Below the pieces are notes generated by a model, which saw only the letters and a list, made by a program, of their open reading frames with translations, was not told the DNA's origin and did not search any database. A stretch of 11,635 nucleotides of DNA from NCBI GenBank assembly GCA_964371035.1, contig CAYJLG010000055.1, forward strand, positions 1-11,635, given 5' to 3'. The position numbers and the translations under genes were made by a program. Shown here one piece after another: positions 1-7,276 of the stretch. Source of the DNA: UBA1535 sp964371035. Lineage in GTDB: Bacteria; Bacillota; Clostridia; Tissierellales; Sedimentibacteraceae. Position 1 is the first letter of the stretch; every line of letters begins with the position of its first letter.

Positions 1-1309
1 TGATGTCGTGTGGCTTATTGGCATCTTTGTTGATAGCCGAGACAACCAGATTATCGTCTTTCTTGCGAATGGTTGTTAGTGTGTCGAGCATATCGACTGC
101 TACTGTACCACCGTCTTTATTCACCACCTTTTTTTGTGGGTTATCGAGGTTTTTGGAATCTAGAATTATCTCACCCATTAGGTTGACGAACATATCAAAA
201 ACGTAGTATGTACTTCGCAAAACTATGCCATCTTGATGAGTGAAGATGCATCCTCGGGTATTTACTATCGGTGCAAAGTTCGCCATTCCAACAATGTCAC
301 AGTTTCTGTTGCAGGTGTTTAAAAAGCAGGCGGTAAATATGGCGTCCGCCATGGTGTAGGCAGAGTTTACATCATTTAGGTCACGGGGGTAAAGGTACTC
401 CTCTTTTGTCACACCCTGCAACAGCGTGTGGGTATTCGGATGATACCAACCACGCAGATTCCATTCATCGAACGCTATCTTTATTTTGTTTTCTAGGTCG
501 AGAGCCACCAACAAACTTCGGATTTTCTGTATCCTGTCCTCCAAATGGTTGGTGTATGCCATCACCTCATCATAGTTTGCATAATCGTTTGTGTGATAAA
601 TTTCATCCCAGTATTGATGAATTGATATCCAGTCAAGGTGGGGTGCTGCCTGTCTCAAAAGGCTAATATTCCAATCGACGTCGACCAGTGCAGCAGCGGA
701 AAGCTCTGTGGTTGGGTCGACACGCTTTATCATCTTTGCCGACTCTAAAACAAGCCGTCCCCACTCCTCTGAGCTTTTCGCACCGAGCTCCCACGCCCCG
801 TAGTTTTCGTTGCCGATGCTCCAGTATTTAACGTTGTGTGGTTGTTTGTGTCCGTTTTCTATCCTCGCTCTAGCATACTGCCCCTCGTTTTCCAGATTGC
901 AATACTCTACCCAGTCACTCATCTCCTCCGCTGTGCCGGTGCCGGCGTTGGTGCAAATATATGGTTCACAGCCTATTTTCTGACACATTTTAACATATTC
1001 ATCGGTTCCAAAGGTGTTGGGATCCTCCACCCTCCATGATTTGTCAAACATGGGTACACGCTGTTTTCCCACCGCATCTTTCCAGTGATAGGAAGAGACA
1101 AAACAGCCTCCCGGCCAACGAAGAATCGGAACCTTAATCCTTTTCATTGCATCTAAAACGTCGGTGCGCAGGCCATCCTCGTCGCTTAGAGGATTTCCCG
1201 GATCGAACACTCCACCATAAATTTGTCGATGAAAATGTTCGATGAAATGGCCATAAATCATCGGACTGCGTTCTCGCTTGGATTCGTTACTATAAATAAT
1301 AAGCTGCAT
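1..1309 (-). CDS. Alpha-L-arabinofuranosidase, glycoside hydrolase family 51 (3' end beyond the window)
   Basis: This enzyme removes terminal alpha-L-arabinofuranosyl units from arabino- or arabinoxylo-oligosaccharides with retention of configuration. The reverse-strand frame is open for 436 codons from ATG at 1309 to the left edge, with no stop, so the C-terminus is cut off; family members are usually about 500 residues, so perhaps 60-70 are missing. Visible family hallmarks are YGHFIEH near residues 19-25, RWPGGCF near 68-74, the acid/base motif WSIGNENYG with Glu168, HQYWD near 231-235, and the nucleophile motif AFDEWN with Glu282. There is no signal peptide, so it should be cytoplasmic. 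The start is supported by GAAAGGA about six bases upstream. It lies 31 bp after the family 43 gene on the same strand with no terminator between, so they form one transcript. Family assignment is firm; whether arabinan or arabinoxylan fragments are preferred is inference. Confidence 0.95.
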   Translation of the reverse strand, partial: MQLIIYSNESKRERSPMIYGHFIEHFHRQIYGGVFDPGNPLSDEDGLRTDVLDAMKRIKVPILRWPGGCFVSSYHWKDAVGKQRVPMFDKSWRVEDPNTFGTDEYVKMCQKIGCEPYICTNAGTGTAEEMSDWVEYCNLENEGQYARARIENGHKQPHNVKYWSIGNENYGAWELGAKSSEEWGRLVLESAKMIKRVDPTTELSAAALVDVDWNISLLRQAAPHLDWISIHQYWDEIYHTNDYANYDEVMAYTNHLEDRIQKIRSLLVALDLENKIKIAFDEWNLRGWYHPNTHTLLQGVTKEEYLYPRDLNDVNSAYTMADAIFTACFLNTCNRNCDIVGMANFAPIVNTRGCIFTHQDGIVLRSTYYVFDMFVNLMGEIILDSKNLDNPQKKVVNKDGGTVAVDMLDTLTTIRKKDDNLVVSAINKDANKPHDI

Positions 1310-1340
1310 TTTCGATCCTTTCTGCCACCTAAACCTAACC

Positions 1341-2225
1341 TTAACGTGTTGGGATTACGAAGGGGTGATCTGCATCATCAAAATTAATCTCGTCGAAACA
1401 GGTTTCTCGCTCATATCCACTTCTGCTCTGCGACATACGATGGTAAAACAAATAATACTTCTCATCCTTTTTTATTATGCTGGAATGCCCCGTTCCACAA
1501 ACGTCGTCGGTGGCGGTAATAAGTATATTATCATTGCTTGCATGGTATGGCCCGGTAACATTGTCGCTCCACGCATACTTTACGCAGTATCTTGGATCTC
1601 GGGTATCATAACAAGAATAGCTCATAAAATATCTACCATTAATCTTTTGAAGATGCGCTCCCTCACAATAAATTCCTTGTTCAAAAACATCAGGATCAAG
1701 GTTTTTTTCTCGATAAAGGTTGTTTGTAAAACAGATTGGTTCACCGAGAAGGTGGCATTCATCCAAACCAAGGGATATCTTAACAATATACCCTTTCCCC
1801 TGTCCAAACACTATATACGGCTGACCATCGTCGTCGATAAATATGTCCGGATCGATAACCTGACAATCGTAACTCCATGCAGCTATGAGTGGCTGGTTCA
1901 GCATGTCGGTAAACGGCCCAAGGGGACTATCTGATACAGCGATACCGATAGACTGCTCGGCGGTGAAGCTGAAGTAGTATCGCCCGTTATACCTTGCCAT
2001 GCAGGGCGCCCACGCTTTGGTGCTTGCCCATGTGATGTCGGTCAACGACAGGAGAAGCTGCTTCTCCGACCAGTTTATTAAATCTTTTGAGGTGAAGACA
2101 TAAAAATTCTCGCTCATCCAGTTGGGACTATCCTGAGTGGGGTAAAGGTAATAGGTGGCGGTTTTAGAATCAAAAAAAATGTAGGGGTCTGCCCAAAAGC
2201 CTTTTAAAATGGGGTTTTTATTCAT
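1341..2225 (-). CDS. Glycoside hydrolase family 43 (arabinofuranosidase/beta-xylosidase type)
   Basis: This is a compact, single-domain five-bladed beta-propeller hydrolase of 294 residues, acting by inversion on arabinose- or xylose-containing oligosaccharides. The three family 43 catalytic carboxylates are visible: general base Asp13 in FWADPYIF, pKa-modulating Asp125 in VIDPDIFIDDDGQ, and general acid Glu188 in YCEGAHL. Repeated aromatic blade motifs (YYLYPT, YYFSFT, YFMSYS, YYLFYH) fit the propeller. There is no signal peptide and no carbohydrate-binding module, which suggests a cytoplasmic enzyme working on imported oligomers. The start at 2225 has AAAGGA about ten bases upstream. It is the first gene after the regulator on this strand and is followed at 31 bp by the family 51 arabinofuranosidase, so the two probably debranch or trim the same substrate. 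Sequence alone does not separate arabinofuranosidase, xylosidase and exo-arabinanase activity here. Confidence 0.93.
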   Translation of the reverse strand: MNKNPILKGFWADPYIFFDSKTATYYLYPTQDSPNWMSENFYVFTSKDLINWSEKQLLLSLTDITWASTKAWAPCMARYNGRYYFSFTAEQSIGIAVSDSPLGPFTDMLNQPLIAAWSYDCQVIDPDIFIDDDGQPYIVFGQGKGYIVKISLGLDECHLLGEPICFTNNLYREKNLDPDVFEQGIYCEGAHLQKINGRYFMSYSCYDTRDPRYCVKYAWSDNVTGPYHASNDNILITATDDVCGTGHSSIIKKDEKYYLFYHRMSQSRSGYERETCFDEINFDDADHPFVIPTR

Positions 2226-2273
2226 AAAACGATTATTCCTTTCTTGGTGTTTTTATCCACTCACCTGTGTGGC

Positions 2274-2298
2274 AAAACCTCAACATGCTTTGTTGAGG
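2274..2298 (-). terminator. Hairpin with short T run in the leader of the family 43 gene (possible attenuator or terminator)
   Basis: On the minus strand CCTCAACA (2298-2291) and TGTTGAGG (2285-2278) form a perfect 8-bp stem with a 5-base loop, followed directly by TTTT (2277-2274) and then GCC. It sits about 50 bases after the probable promoter and about 50 bases before the family 43 start. It resembles an intrinsic terminator but has a short T run. It could end read-through from the regulator gene, attenuate the hydrolase operon, or only stabilise the mRNA 5' end. The stem is certain; its function is not. Confidence 0.5.
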
Positions 2299-2353
2299 AA
2301 GAATGAAATACACATTTCTAATCTTCGCCTTGCATAAGTTATCTGCTTTCATG

Positions 2354-2384
2354 TTAGCATAAATCGCATTGCATTAAAATATAA
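2354..2384 (-). promoter_or_regulatory. Probable promoter/operator of the family 43-family 51 operon, shared element with the importer promoter
   Basis: Reading the minus strand from 2384 to 2354, the segment ends in TTATGCTAA (2362-2354). TATGCT (2361-2356), or TAACAT preceded by a TG dinucleotide, could serve as the -10. No good -35 stands at the right distance, which is typical of activator-dependent promoters. Without gaps it matches the region upstream of the importer operon (5845-5875) at 22 of 31 positions. It lies about 130 bp upstream of the family 43 start. The match is seen directly; the regulatory role, most simply binding of the AraC-type regulator encoded just upstream, is inferred. 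Confidence 0.5.
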
Positions 2385-2415
2385 TACTTTGCAAAAAAAC
2401 AATAACTTGTTGCAT

Positions 2416-3852
2416 TTAATCAATGGGTGTCCCCTGATTATTGAGGCGAAATCGCCGTGGACTGCACCCGAAATGTTTTTTAAACACGTTGCTAAAGTAG
2501 CTTGGTTCGTCGAACCCAACCTGATCACATATTTCATACAGCCTCATCTCGCTGGTTAGTAACAGCTGGGCTGCTTTTTCCATCTTTGTGTTAATGATAT
2601 ACTCTTGATAGTTTATAGAGAAAACCTTTTTAAAGTTTCGGCTAAGCTGGAACTTGCTGATAAAAAACTTATTCGACACAGTTTCTAACGATAGATCTTC
2701 TTTCAAGTTCCTATCGATATAAAGTCGTACCTTTTGTATTATATCGAGATCGGCGCTTGGCTGGTTTGTCGACATCTCATTAACAATTCCAAGCAACGAC
2801 TGCAAAAACAACTCCTTTATCACCTCGCAGCTGTAAAAGATGGCACTGTCTCCAAAGCTGTCGGTGTCTACCCTCTCAAGTAACACGGCAAAATCTTCTC
2901 CGAGATAGAGTAGCAGTGCATAGCACAGTTTTTTTACATAATCCGGCGATAGGTGAAGTTGCTCAAAACGCTCAAATAATTGTTCGGTGGTAAGCCTGAG
3001 CTTTTCCACCTCCCCGGTTGACAACCGATGTTGGATGGCGGTGATTTCGCTAACCGAAATCGGACCTTCGTTAAATATGTCCTTTGGATTGTAGCGATGC
3101 GGCTTTGTGTCGTAAAAGCTTTGTTGAACAGCTGTTTGCGCCTCCCACACAGCTACAGAGAGCTGTTTTGGTTCTTCTTTGAAGTGACTAACCCCAACCA
3201 AACACTCAGCGCTTGATAGCAGTAGCTCGACCTGCTTTTCATAATCATCACACGACCTGCAAAAAAGCAGGTGGTAGCCAAGTATGCTATCGCTATAACT
3301 GGCAAAAGCCTTGCTTAAAAGTGTTGATACCGACGTTGGTGATTTTTCATCAACTTTTATAGCGGCACAATAAAATCCGGCGTTGCCCAACATCGAAAAC
3401 TCAATCGACTCCTTTGTTAAACCATGTCGATATAACAGTGTTTGTTGCAGCAGTTTACTCGCCGCTGTTGCCTGCTGTTGTAGTAGGTTCGAAATGCCTC
3501 GTTCCACTTCGCTGTTTAGCTCGGCTATGTCGATGGGCTTTAGTATATAGCTAGCGACACCTAAACGGATGCTTTGTTGTGCATACTCAAATTCGCTGTA
3601 GGCGCTCAAAATGATGGTGTATGGCAGGGTCACTCCTTGGTTGTTGCAATTTCGAAGCAGTTCGACACCGCTTAAAATCGGCATCTGTATGTCTAAAAGC
3701 ATCAATTCCGGTTGTTGGGTTTTTATTATATCCAACGCCTCAGCACCGTTTTGTGCGTGCAATAGTGCTGAAATATTCAGCGCTGTTAAGTCCAGCACCT
3801 TTTCCACAAACAGATGTACCGATTGTTGATCATCCACCACTAGTAATTTCAT
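2416..3852 (-). CDS. AraC-family response regulator of a YesM/YesN-type two-component system
   Basis: This 478-residue DNA-binding response regulator is the partner of the kinase just upstream. The N-terminal receiver (about 1-120) has the acidic pair Asp7-Asp8, phospho-acceptor Asp54 in LMLLDIQMP, Ser83 in IILSAYS and Lys105 in ILKPID. A long, poorly conserved middle region follows. The C-terminal AraC/XylS double helix-turn-helix (about 375-475) includes FFISKFQLSRNFKK and the family signature CDQVGFDEPSYFSNVFKKHFG. I place the start at ATG 3852, which begins with MKLLVVDD as receivers do and has AAAGGGA 11 bases upstream. The in-frame ATG at 3915 has no ribosome binding site and would add an unusual 21-residue tail. 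It lies 81 bp after the kinase stop on the same strand, so they are co-transcribed. Likely targets are the two operons in this window that share an upstream element. Confidence 0.95.
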   Translation of the reverse strand: MKLLVVDDQQSVHLFVEKVLDLTALNISALLHAQNGAEALDIIKTQQPELMLLDIQMPILSGVELLRNCNNQGVTLPYTIILSAYSEFEYAQQSIRLGVASYILKPIDIAELNSEVERGISNLLQQQATAASKLLQQTLLYRHGLTKESIEFSMLGNAGFYCAAIKVDEKSPTSVSTLLSKAFASYSDSILGYHLLFCRSCDDYEKQVELLLSSAECLVGVSHFKEEPKQLSVAVWEAQTAVQQSFYDTKPHRYNPKDIFNEGPISVSEITAIQHRLSTGEVEKLRLTTEQLFERFEQLHLSPDYVKKLCYALLLYLGEDFAVLLERVDTDSFGDSAIFYSCEVIKELFLQSLLGIVNEMSTNQPSADLDIIQKVRLYIDRNLKEDLSLETVSNKFFISKFQLSRNFKKVFSINYQEYIINTKMEKAAQLLLTSEMRLYEICDQVGFDEPSYFSNVFKKHFGCSPRRFRLNNQGTPID

Positions 3853-3933
3853 CGTCGTAAATATCCCTTTCTCAAATTTATATAGCCTTCTTTCGGCATA
3901 GCCAAAGCCATGCAATAATTGTGATGATGCCTG

Positions 3934-5742
3934 TTACCGATCAAACTTTCGGGGTATCTCAATCGAAATCTCGGTAACGCCGTTGCCGCTGGAAAGCTTT
4001 ATCCCATATTGTTTACCAAAAATCATCTGAATTCTCTTTTGAACATTGCTAAGTCCGATACCGTTTTTGTCGTCGTTGTTCTTTGAAAGCGATTGTGTTA
4101 TCTCATTCAGCGATTTTTGAGAAATTCCTTTGCCGTTATCTCGAATTTTGATCACCAAAAGGTCGCCTTTAATTTGGGTAGTTATGCAGATTACTGCATC
4201 GTGTGGATCGTCGGAAAATGCGTGCTTTAAACAATTTTCAACAAATGGCTGCAATATTATCTTAGGCACTAAGCATTCCTGAGCCTCTTCGTCTAGAGCA
4301 TATTCTACCGAAAGTTCACCATCGTATTTTTTAATAAAAAGCAGCAGATAATCTTGAATGTATTCCATCTCCTCCTTAAGCGAAACTTCAGAGGTGCTGT
4401 TGTGCATAGTGTAGCGCAACAGCCTACTGAGAGACACCACAATCTCGTTGGAGCTCTGGGGGTTGTTGCATATAATTTCGGTTTGCAACAGCTGTAATGT
4501 GTTAAACAGAAAATGTGGGTTTATCTGGGATTGTAATGCCCAGAGTTGAAATCTGTTCAGCTCAATATGTGAGATGTAATCCTGTTTAATCAGCACATCT
4601 AATCGTAACAACAGCTCATTAAAATGTTTCACAATTGTTGACAGCTCAACAAATGAATAGTTTTCCGACAACATCGATAGATTATTTTCATCAACCTTTT
4701 CGATGTTTTGTATCAAAACTGCCATCGGCTTTTTTATCGAACGTGAGAACAGGTAGGCTATAGCAGCATTACAAACTAAACAGACAGCAAGAAAAAGAAT
4801 TATGTTGAACTGTATTGGGTCGGAATGTCGCTGTATTTCACGCATTGGAATATAGGAAACCAGTTTCCAGTCGCAAACTTCTGAGGTGTTAAAGCAGAGT
4901 AAAAACTTTTCACCATCGATAATCTCATGAAACACACCTTCTTTGTTGTTGGTGAGATTTTGTTGATTATCTTCCGAGAGTGTAAATGTTTCCCCAATCC
5001 TTGTGTTATCGTTCTGACCGACGATGGTGTTGTTTTCATCCAGTAAAGCAATTTTTCCGCTCTGCTCATAATTGCTAGACATAAGCTGGATGCCGAGCTG
5101 TTCCAAATCGAGAGTGGAGATAATTGCGCCGACGGTGGAATTGTTGTTAGGATTTTTAACTGCCATTGAAACTGATATTGTATACTGGTCAAAGTCGTTC
5201 GGTTTTTTTTCAGCTTTGTAATAATCCTGAATATGCAGACCCAGTATCTTGATATTGGCATTACTATCGATGTTAACCGCCTCTTGATACCACCACTGTG
5301 CCTGGTAGTCATATCCCGACACAAGGTTGTCACGTAGGTAGAGAGTGTTAACATAACCGTTATTTCCAATAATAAAAACATCATTGATAACCGGCTTAAA
5401 AAGGTCTATATTCCTTAGGATGGCGGCGGTGTTACGCTCTGCTTCCAATATTTGAGTATAATCGTGTATCGGCGGGGTTAGGCAGTCTAACACCGATTTG
5501 TAAGAGGTCAACAAGATCATCTTCGATTGTATGTCGGTAAGGTTTTGATCTAGAATGATCGTAGCCTGTTCAAGTGTCTTTTTAGTATAGTCGGTCACTT
5601 CTTTTTCTAACGAGTTTACCGAACTATATACCGAAAAAACGCCGAACAGCATTAATAAAACGCTGTTAACAACAATATAAAACGAGATCATCGAGGAGGC
5701 TATTTTCCGCTGACGTGGCTTCCTCTTTTTGTTAAATATCAT
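3934..5742 (-). CDS. YesM-type sensor histidine kinase with extracellular sensor domain
   Basis: This 602-residue membrane kinase should sense an extracellular cue and phosphorylate the AraC-type regulator that follows it. Order of parts: a basic cytoplasmic start, membrane helix about 17-39, an extracellular region of about 270 residues (dCACHE-like by position and length), membrane helix about 311-333, a HAMP-like linker about 335-385, and the His_kinase domain with LQSQINPHFLFNTL carrying the probable phospho-acceptor His410. The HATPase has the N box FVENCLKHAF (500-509), DNGKGIS (535-541) and GIGLSNVQKR (561-570). All key residues are present and the length is usual for the family. The start at 5742 has AGAGGGTGAG just upstream. 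It is divergent from the importer operon, the common arrangement for this kinase class next to sugar ABC importers in Firmicutes. The ligand cannot be read from the sequence; sugar, or sugar-loaded binding protein, are the usual candidates. Confidence 0.95.
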   Translation of the reverse strand: MIFNKKRKPRQRKIASSMISFYIVVNSVLLMLFGVFSVYSSVNSLEKEVTDYTKKTLEQATIILDQNLTDIQSKMILLTSYKSVLDCLTPPIHDYTQILEAERNTAAILRNIDLFKPVINDVFIIGNNGYVNTLYLRDNLVSGYDYQAQWWYQEAVNIDSNANIKILGLHIQDYYKAEKKPNDFDQYTISVSMAVKNPNNNSTVGAIISTLDLEQLGIQLMSSNYEQSGKIALLDENNTIVGQNDNTRIGETFTLSEDNQQNLTNNKEGVFHEIIDGEKFLLCFNTSEVCDWKLVSYIPMREIQRHSDPIQFNIILFLAVCLVCNAAIAYLFSRSIKKPMAVLIQNIEKVDENNLSMLSENYSFVELSTIVKHFNELLLRLDVLIKQDYISHIELNRFQLWALQSQINPHFLFNTLQLLQTEIICNNPQSSNEIVVSLSRLLRYTMHNSTSEVSLKEEMEYIQDYLLLFIKKYDGELSVEYALDEEAQECLVPKIILQPFVENCLKHAFSDDPHDAVICITTQIKGDLLVIKIRDNGKGISQKSLNEITQSLSKNNDDKNGIGLSNVQKRIQMIFGKQYGIKLSSGNGVTEISIEIPRKFDR

Positions 5743-5773
5743 CTCACCCTCTTAAGTTTTTATTACAAGTTTG

Positions 5774-5803
5774 ATTATACAATATCAAGGTCGTCTAAAA
5801 CAA
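5774..5803 (-). promoter_or_regulatory. Probable promoter of the kinase-regulator operon
   Basis: On the minus strand a perfect -10 TATAAT (5779-5774) lies 18 bases after a weak -35 TTGTTT (5803-5798) and about 30 bases before the kinase ATG at 5742. It looks like a constitutive sigma-A promoter, in contrast to the poorer boxes of the hydrolase operon. This is a pattern match only. Confidence 0.5.
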
Positions 5804-5843
5804 CAGATTGCAAGATAATATAAGTTTTAGGCAAAAAAACATA

Positions 5844-5875
5844 TTGATATTTAATTTTTATGTGTGTTATGCTAA
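5844..5875 (+). promoter_or_regulatory. Probable promoter/operator of the sugar importer operon, shared element
   Basis: TTGATA (5844-5849) is a good -35 and TATGCT (5868-5873) a partial -10, with an 18-base spacer. Both fall inside the element that matches the hydrolase-operon upstream region at 22 of 31 positions (5845-5875 against 2384-2354 on the minus strand), including an exact TTATGCTAA (5867-5875). It is followed by a short leader and the AGGAGG site (5893-5898) of the binding-protein gene. The similarity is seen directly; the boundaries of promoter and operator, and the binding protein, are inferred. Confidence 0.55.
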
Positions 5876-5903
5876 GAGTACGATAAATAACTAGGAGGTA
5901 AAC

Positions 5904-7214
5904 ATGAAAAAAGTTTTAGCATTGTTTTTATTTGCAACGATGATTTTTTCGGTGTTCGGTAGCTGTTCCGCCCCAGTGGAGGAAACACCAGCAGAACCGG
6001 ACACATCCACGCAATCCCCACCAGAGAGTGATGCTCCAACAGAAGAAGCTAGTGTAAGCGGAACTTTAAGTATTCTTTCGTGGTATGATGAATCCAGAAG
6101 TGAAAACATGATGACCACTTTTCAAGAGATGTATCCCGATGTCGAGATTGACTATCAATACTCGCCCCCTGTTGCCGACTATGTAGAAAAGTTATCCACA
6201 CTTCTTTACTCTGATGCAGCCCCCGACCTTTTCTATATGGCATTAGAAAACCGTGAAGATCTGATAAAAGGAGACTATGTTCTCGACCTTTCACAAGAAA
6301 GCTATATGACCGATGGAACTATTCCGGAAGCCGCAAAAGGTGTTTACAATGACGGAGACTCGGTTTATGCTCTTTCAATAGCCGGCTGGATGGGCGGAAT
6401 ACTATACAATAAAGACATATTTGCTGAGGCAGGTATTGAAACTCTACCCGAGACATGGGATGAATTTTTAGAGGTTAACCAGACCTTGATGGATGCAGGC
6501 ATAACTCCAATGCTCGACAATTGCCAAGATGCCGCCGCCAACTTCCCGGTAGCGCTATATAACGCGGAGGTTTTCTCGGTAAACCCTGACAACGCACAAC
6601 AGGTTTACGATGGCGAGACCACCTTTGCCGAGAGTTGGGAAGCTCCTGCTAAGATGTGGGGACAGCTGATCGAAAACGGTTATATCGACGCCAACATGGT
6701 TGGTATCACCAGTGATGACGTTGTTGCTCAGTTCGCAACCGAACAGGTTGCTATGATTTTTAGCGGTTCTTGGAACATCAACACTATTAACGAGATTAAC
6801 CCCGAGCTAAACTATGAGTTCATGGGCGTTCCCGGGTCAGAACCGGGTAACTCTTGGTATGCAGGCGCACTTGATGTAGGTGTATGCATCAACAAAAATG
6901 CAACAAATATGGACGCTGCAAAAGCATTCGTATCCTTTATCGCCTCCCCTGAAGGCCAGGAAGCCTACTACAACGATTACGGCGGATTCTTGCTAACAAC
7001 AGGCTTCACACCGGAGTTATCACCAGTGGTTGCCGATGCCGCTAAAGCCGCAGAAGAAGGTCGTTTCCGCATTCCGCTAAGTGACTGGAGACAACATACC
7101 GAGTCACTGAGACTCACCTTCTTAGCAGCACTGCAGGATGCTCAGGTTGGCAAAATTGCCCCCGAAGAGGTAGGTGTAAAGCTAGACGAAAAACTAGCCG
7201 AAGTTTCACAATAA
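5904..7214 (+). CDS. Sugar ABC transporter substrate-binding lipoprotein (family 1, MalE-like)
   Basis: This 436-residue extracellular binding protein would capture an oligosaccharide and deliver it to the two permeases downstream. The N-terminus MKKVLALFLFATMIF is a lipoprotein signal, with the lipid-modified Cys21 following FGS. Residues about 22-51 form an acidic, Pro/Thr/Ser-rich linker, and the bilobal domain starts near residue 53 (GTLSILSWYD). Family features include GGILYNKDIFAEAG, FSGSWNINTI, VGVCINKNATN and FVSFIASPEGQEAYYNDYGG. Many Trp/Tyr residues fit carbohydrate stacking in the cleft. The start is fixed by AGGAGG five bases upstream. It is the first gene of the plus-strand operon, 62 bp before the permease. 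The sugar bound is not visible in the sequence; arabinose-containing oligomers are inferred from the family 43 and 51 genes in the divergent operon. Confidence 0.95.
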   Translation: MKKVLALFLFATMIFSVFGSCSAPVEETPAEPDTSTQSPPESDAPTEEASVSGTLSILSWYDESRSENMMTTFQEMYPDVEIDYQYSPPVADYVEKLSTLLYSDAAPDLFYMALENREDLIKGDYVLDLSQESYMTDGTIPEAAKGVYNDGDSVYALSIAGWMGGILYNKDIFAEAGIETLPETWDEFLEVNQTLMDAGITPMLDNCQDAAANFPVALYNAEVFSVNPDNAQQVYDGETTFAESWEAPAKMWGQLIENGYIDANMVGITSDDVVAQFATEQVAMIFSGSWNINTINEINPELNYEFMGVPGSEPGNSWYAGALDVGVCINKNATNMDAAKAFVSFIASPEGQEAYYNDYGGFLLTTGFTPELSPVVADAAKAAEEGRFRIPLSDWRQHTESLRLTFLAALQDAQVGKIAPEEVGVKLDEKLAEVSQ

Positions 7215-7253
7215 AAATATTTAATTCAACGACAATAATTTAAGTTTCACAAT
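7201..7253 (+). repeat. 12-bp direct repeat flanking the binding protein-permease junction
   Basis: AAGTTTCACAAT occurs at 7201-7212, across the stop codon of the binding-protein gene, and again at 7242-7253 in the AT-rich gap before the permease. The offset is exactly 41 bp. The bases between are not themselves repeated, so this is not a simple tandem duplication. It may be a trace of a small rearrangement or chance. Confidence 0.6.
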
Positions 7254-7276
7254 GAACAGAAAGGGTGGATGAGAGG

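Noticed and set aside
1365..1934. A 189-codon open frame on the plus strand
   Set aside because: It lies wholly antisense to the family 43 gene, whose catalytic motifs are intact, and its translation shows no recognisable domain.
2340..2353. A catabolite-control (cre-like) site TGAAAGCAGATAAC near the hydrolase promoter
   Set aside because: It departs from the cre consensus at about four positions, including the central CG, so it is not supportable.
3850..3915. Longer N-terminus of the response regulator starting at ATG 3915
   Set aside because: No ribosome binding site precedes it, and the added 21 residues do not belong to a receiver domain, which properly begins MKLLVVDD at 3852.
4800..5384. 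A 194-codon open frame on the minus strand
   Set aside because: It is a shifted-frame shadow inside the sensor domain of the histidine kinase; its composition is unlike a protein and it has no ribosome binding site.
7252..7272. A six-codon frame (ATG to TGA) just before the MalF-type permease
   Set aside because: No ribosome binding site lies upstream and so short a frame can arise by chance. The same bases are better explained as the permease ribosome binding site.
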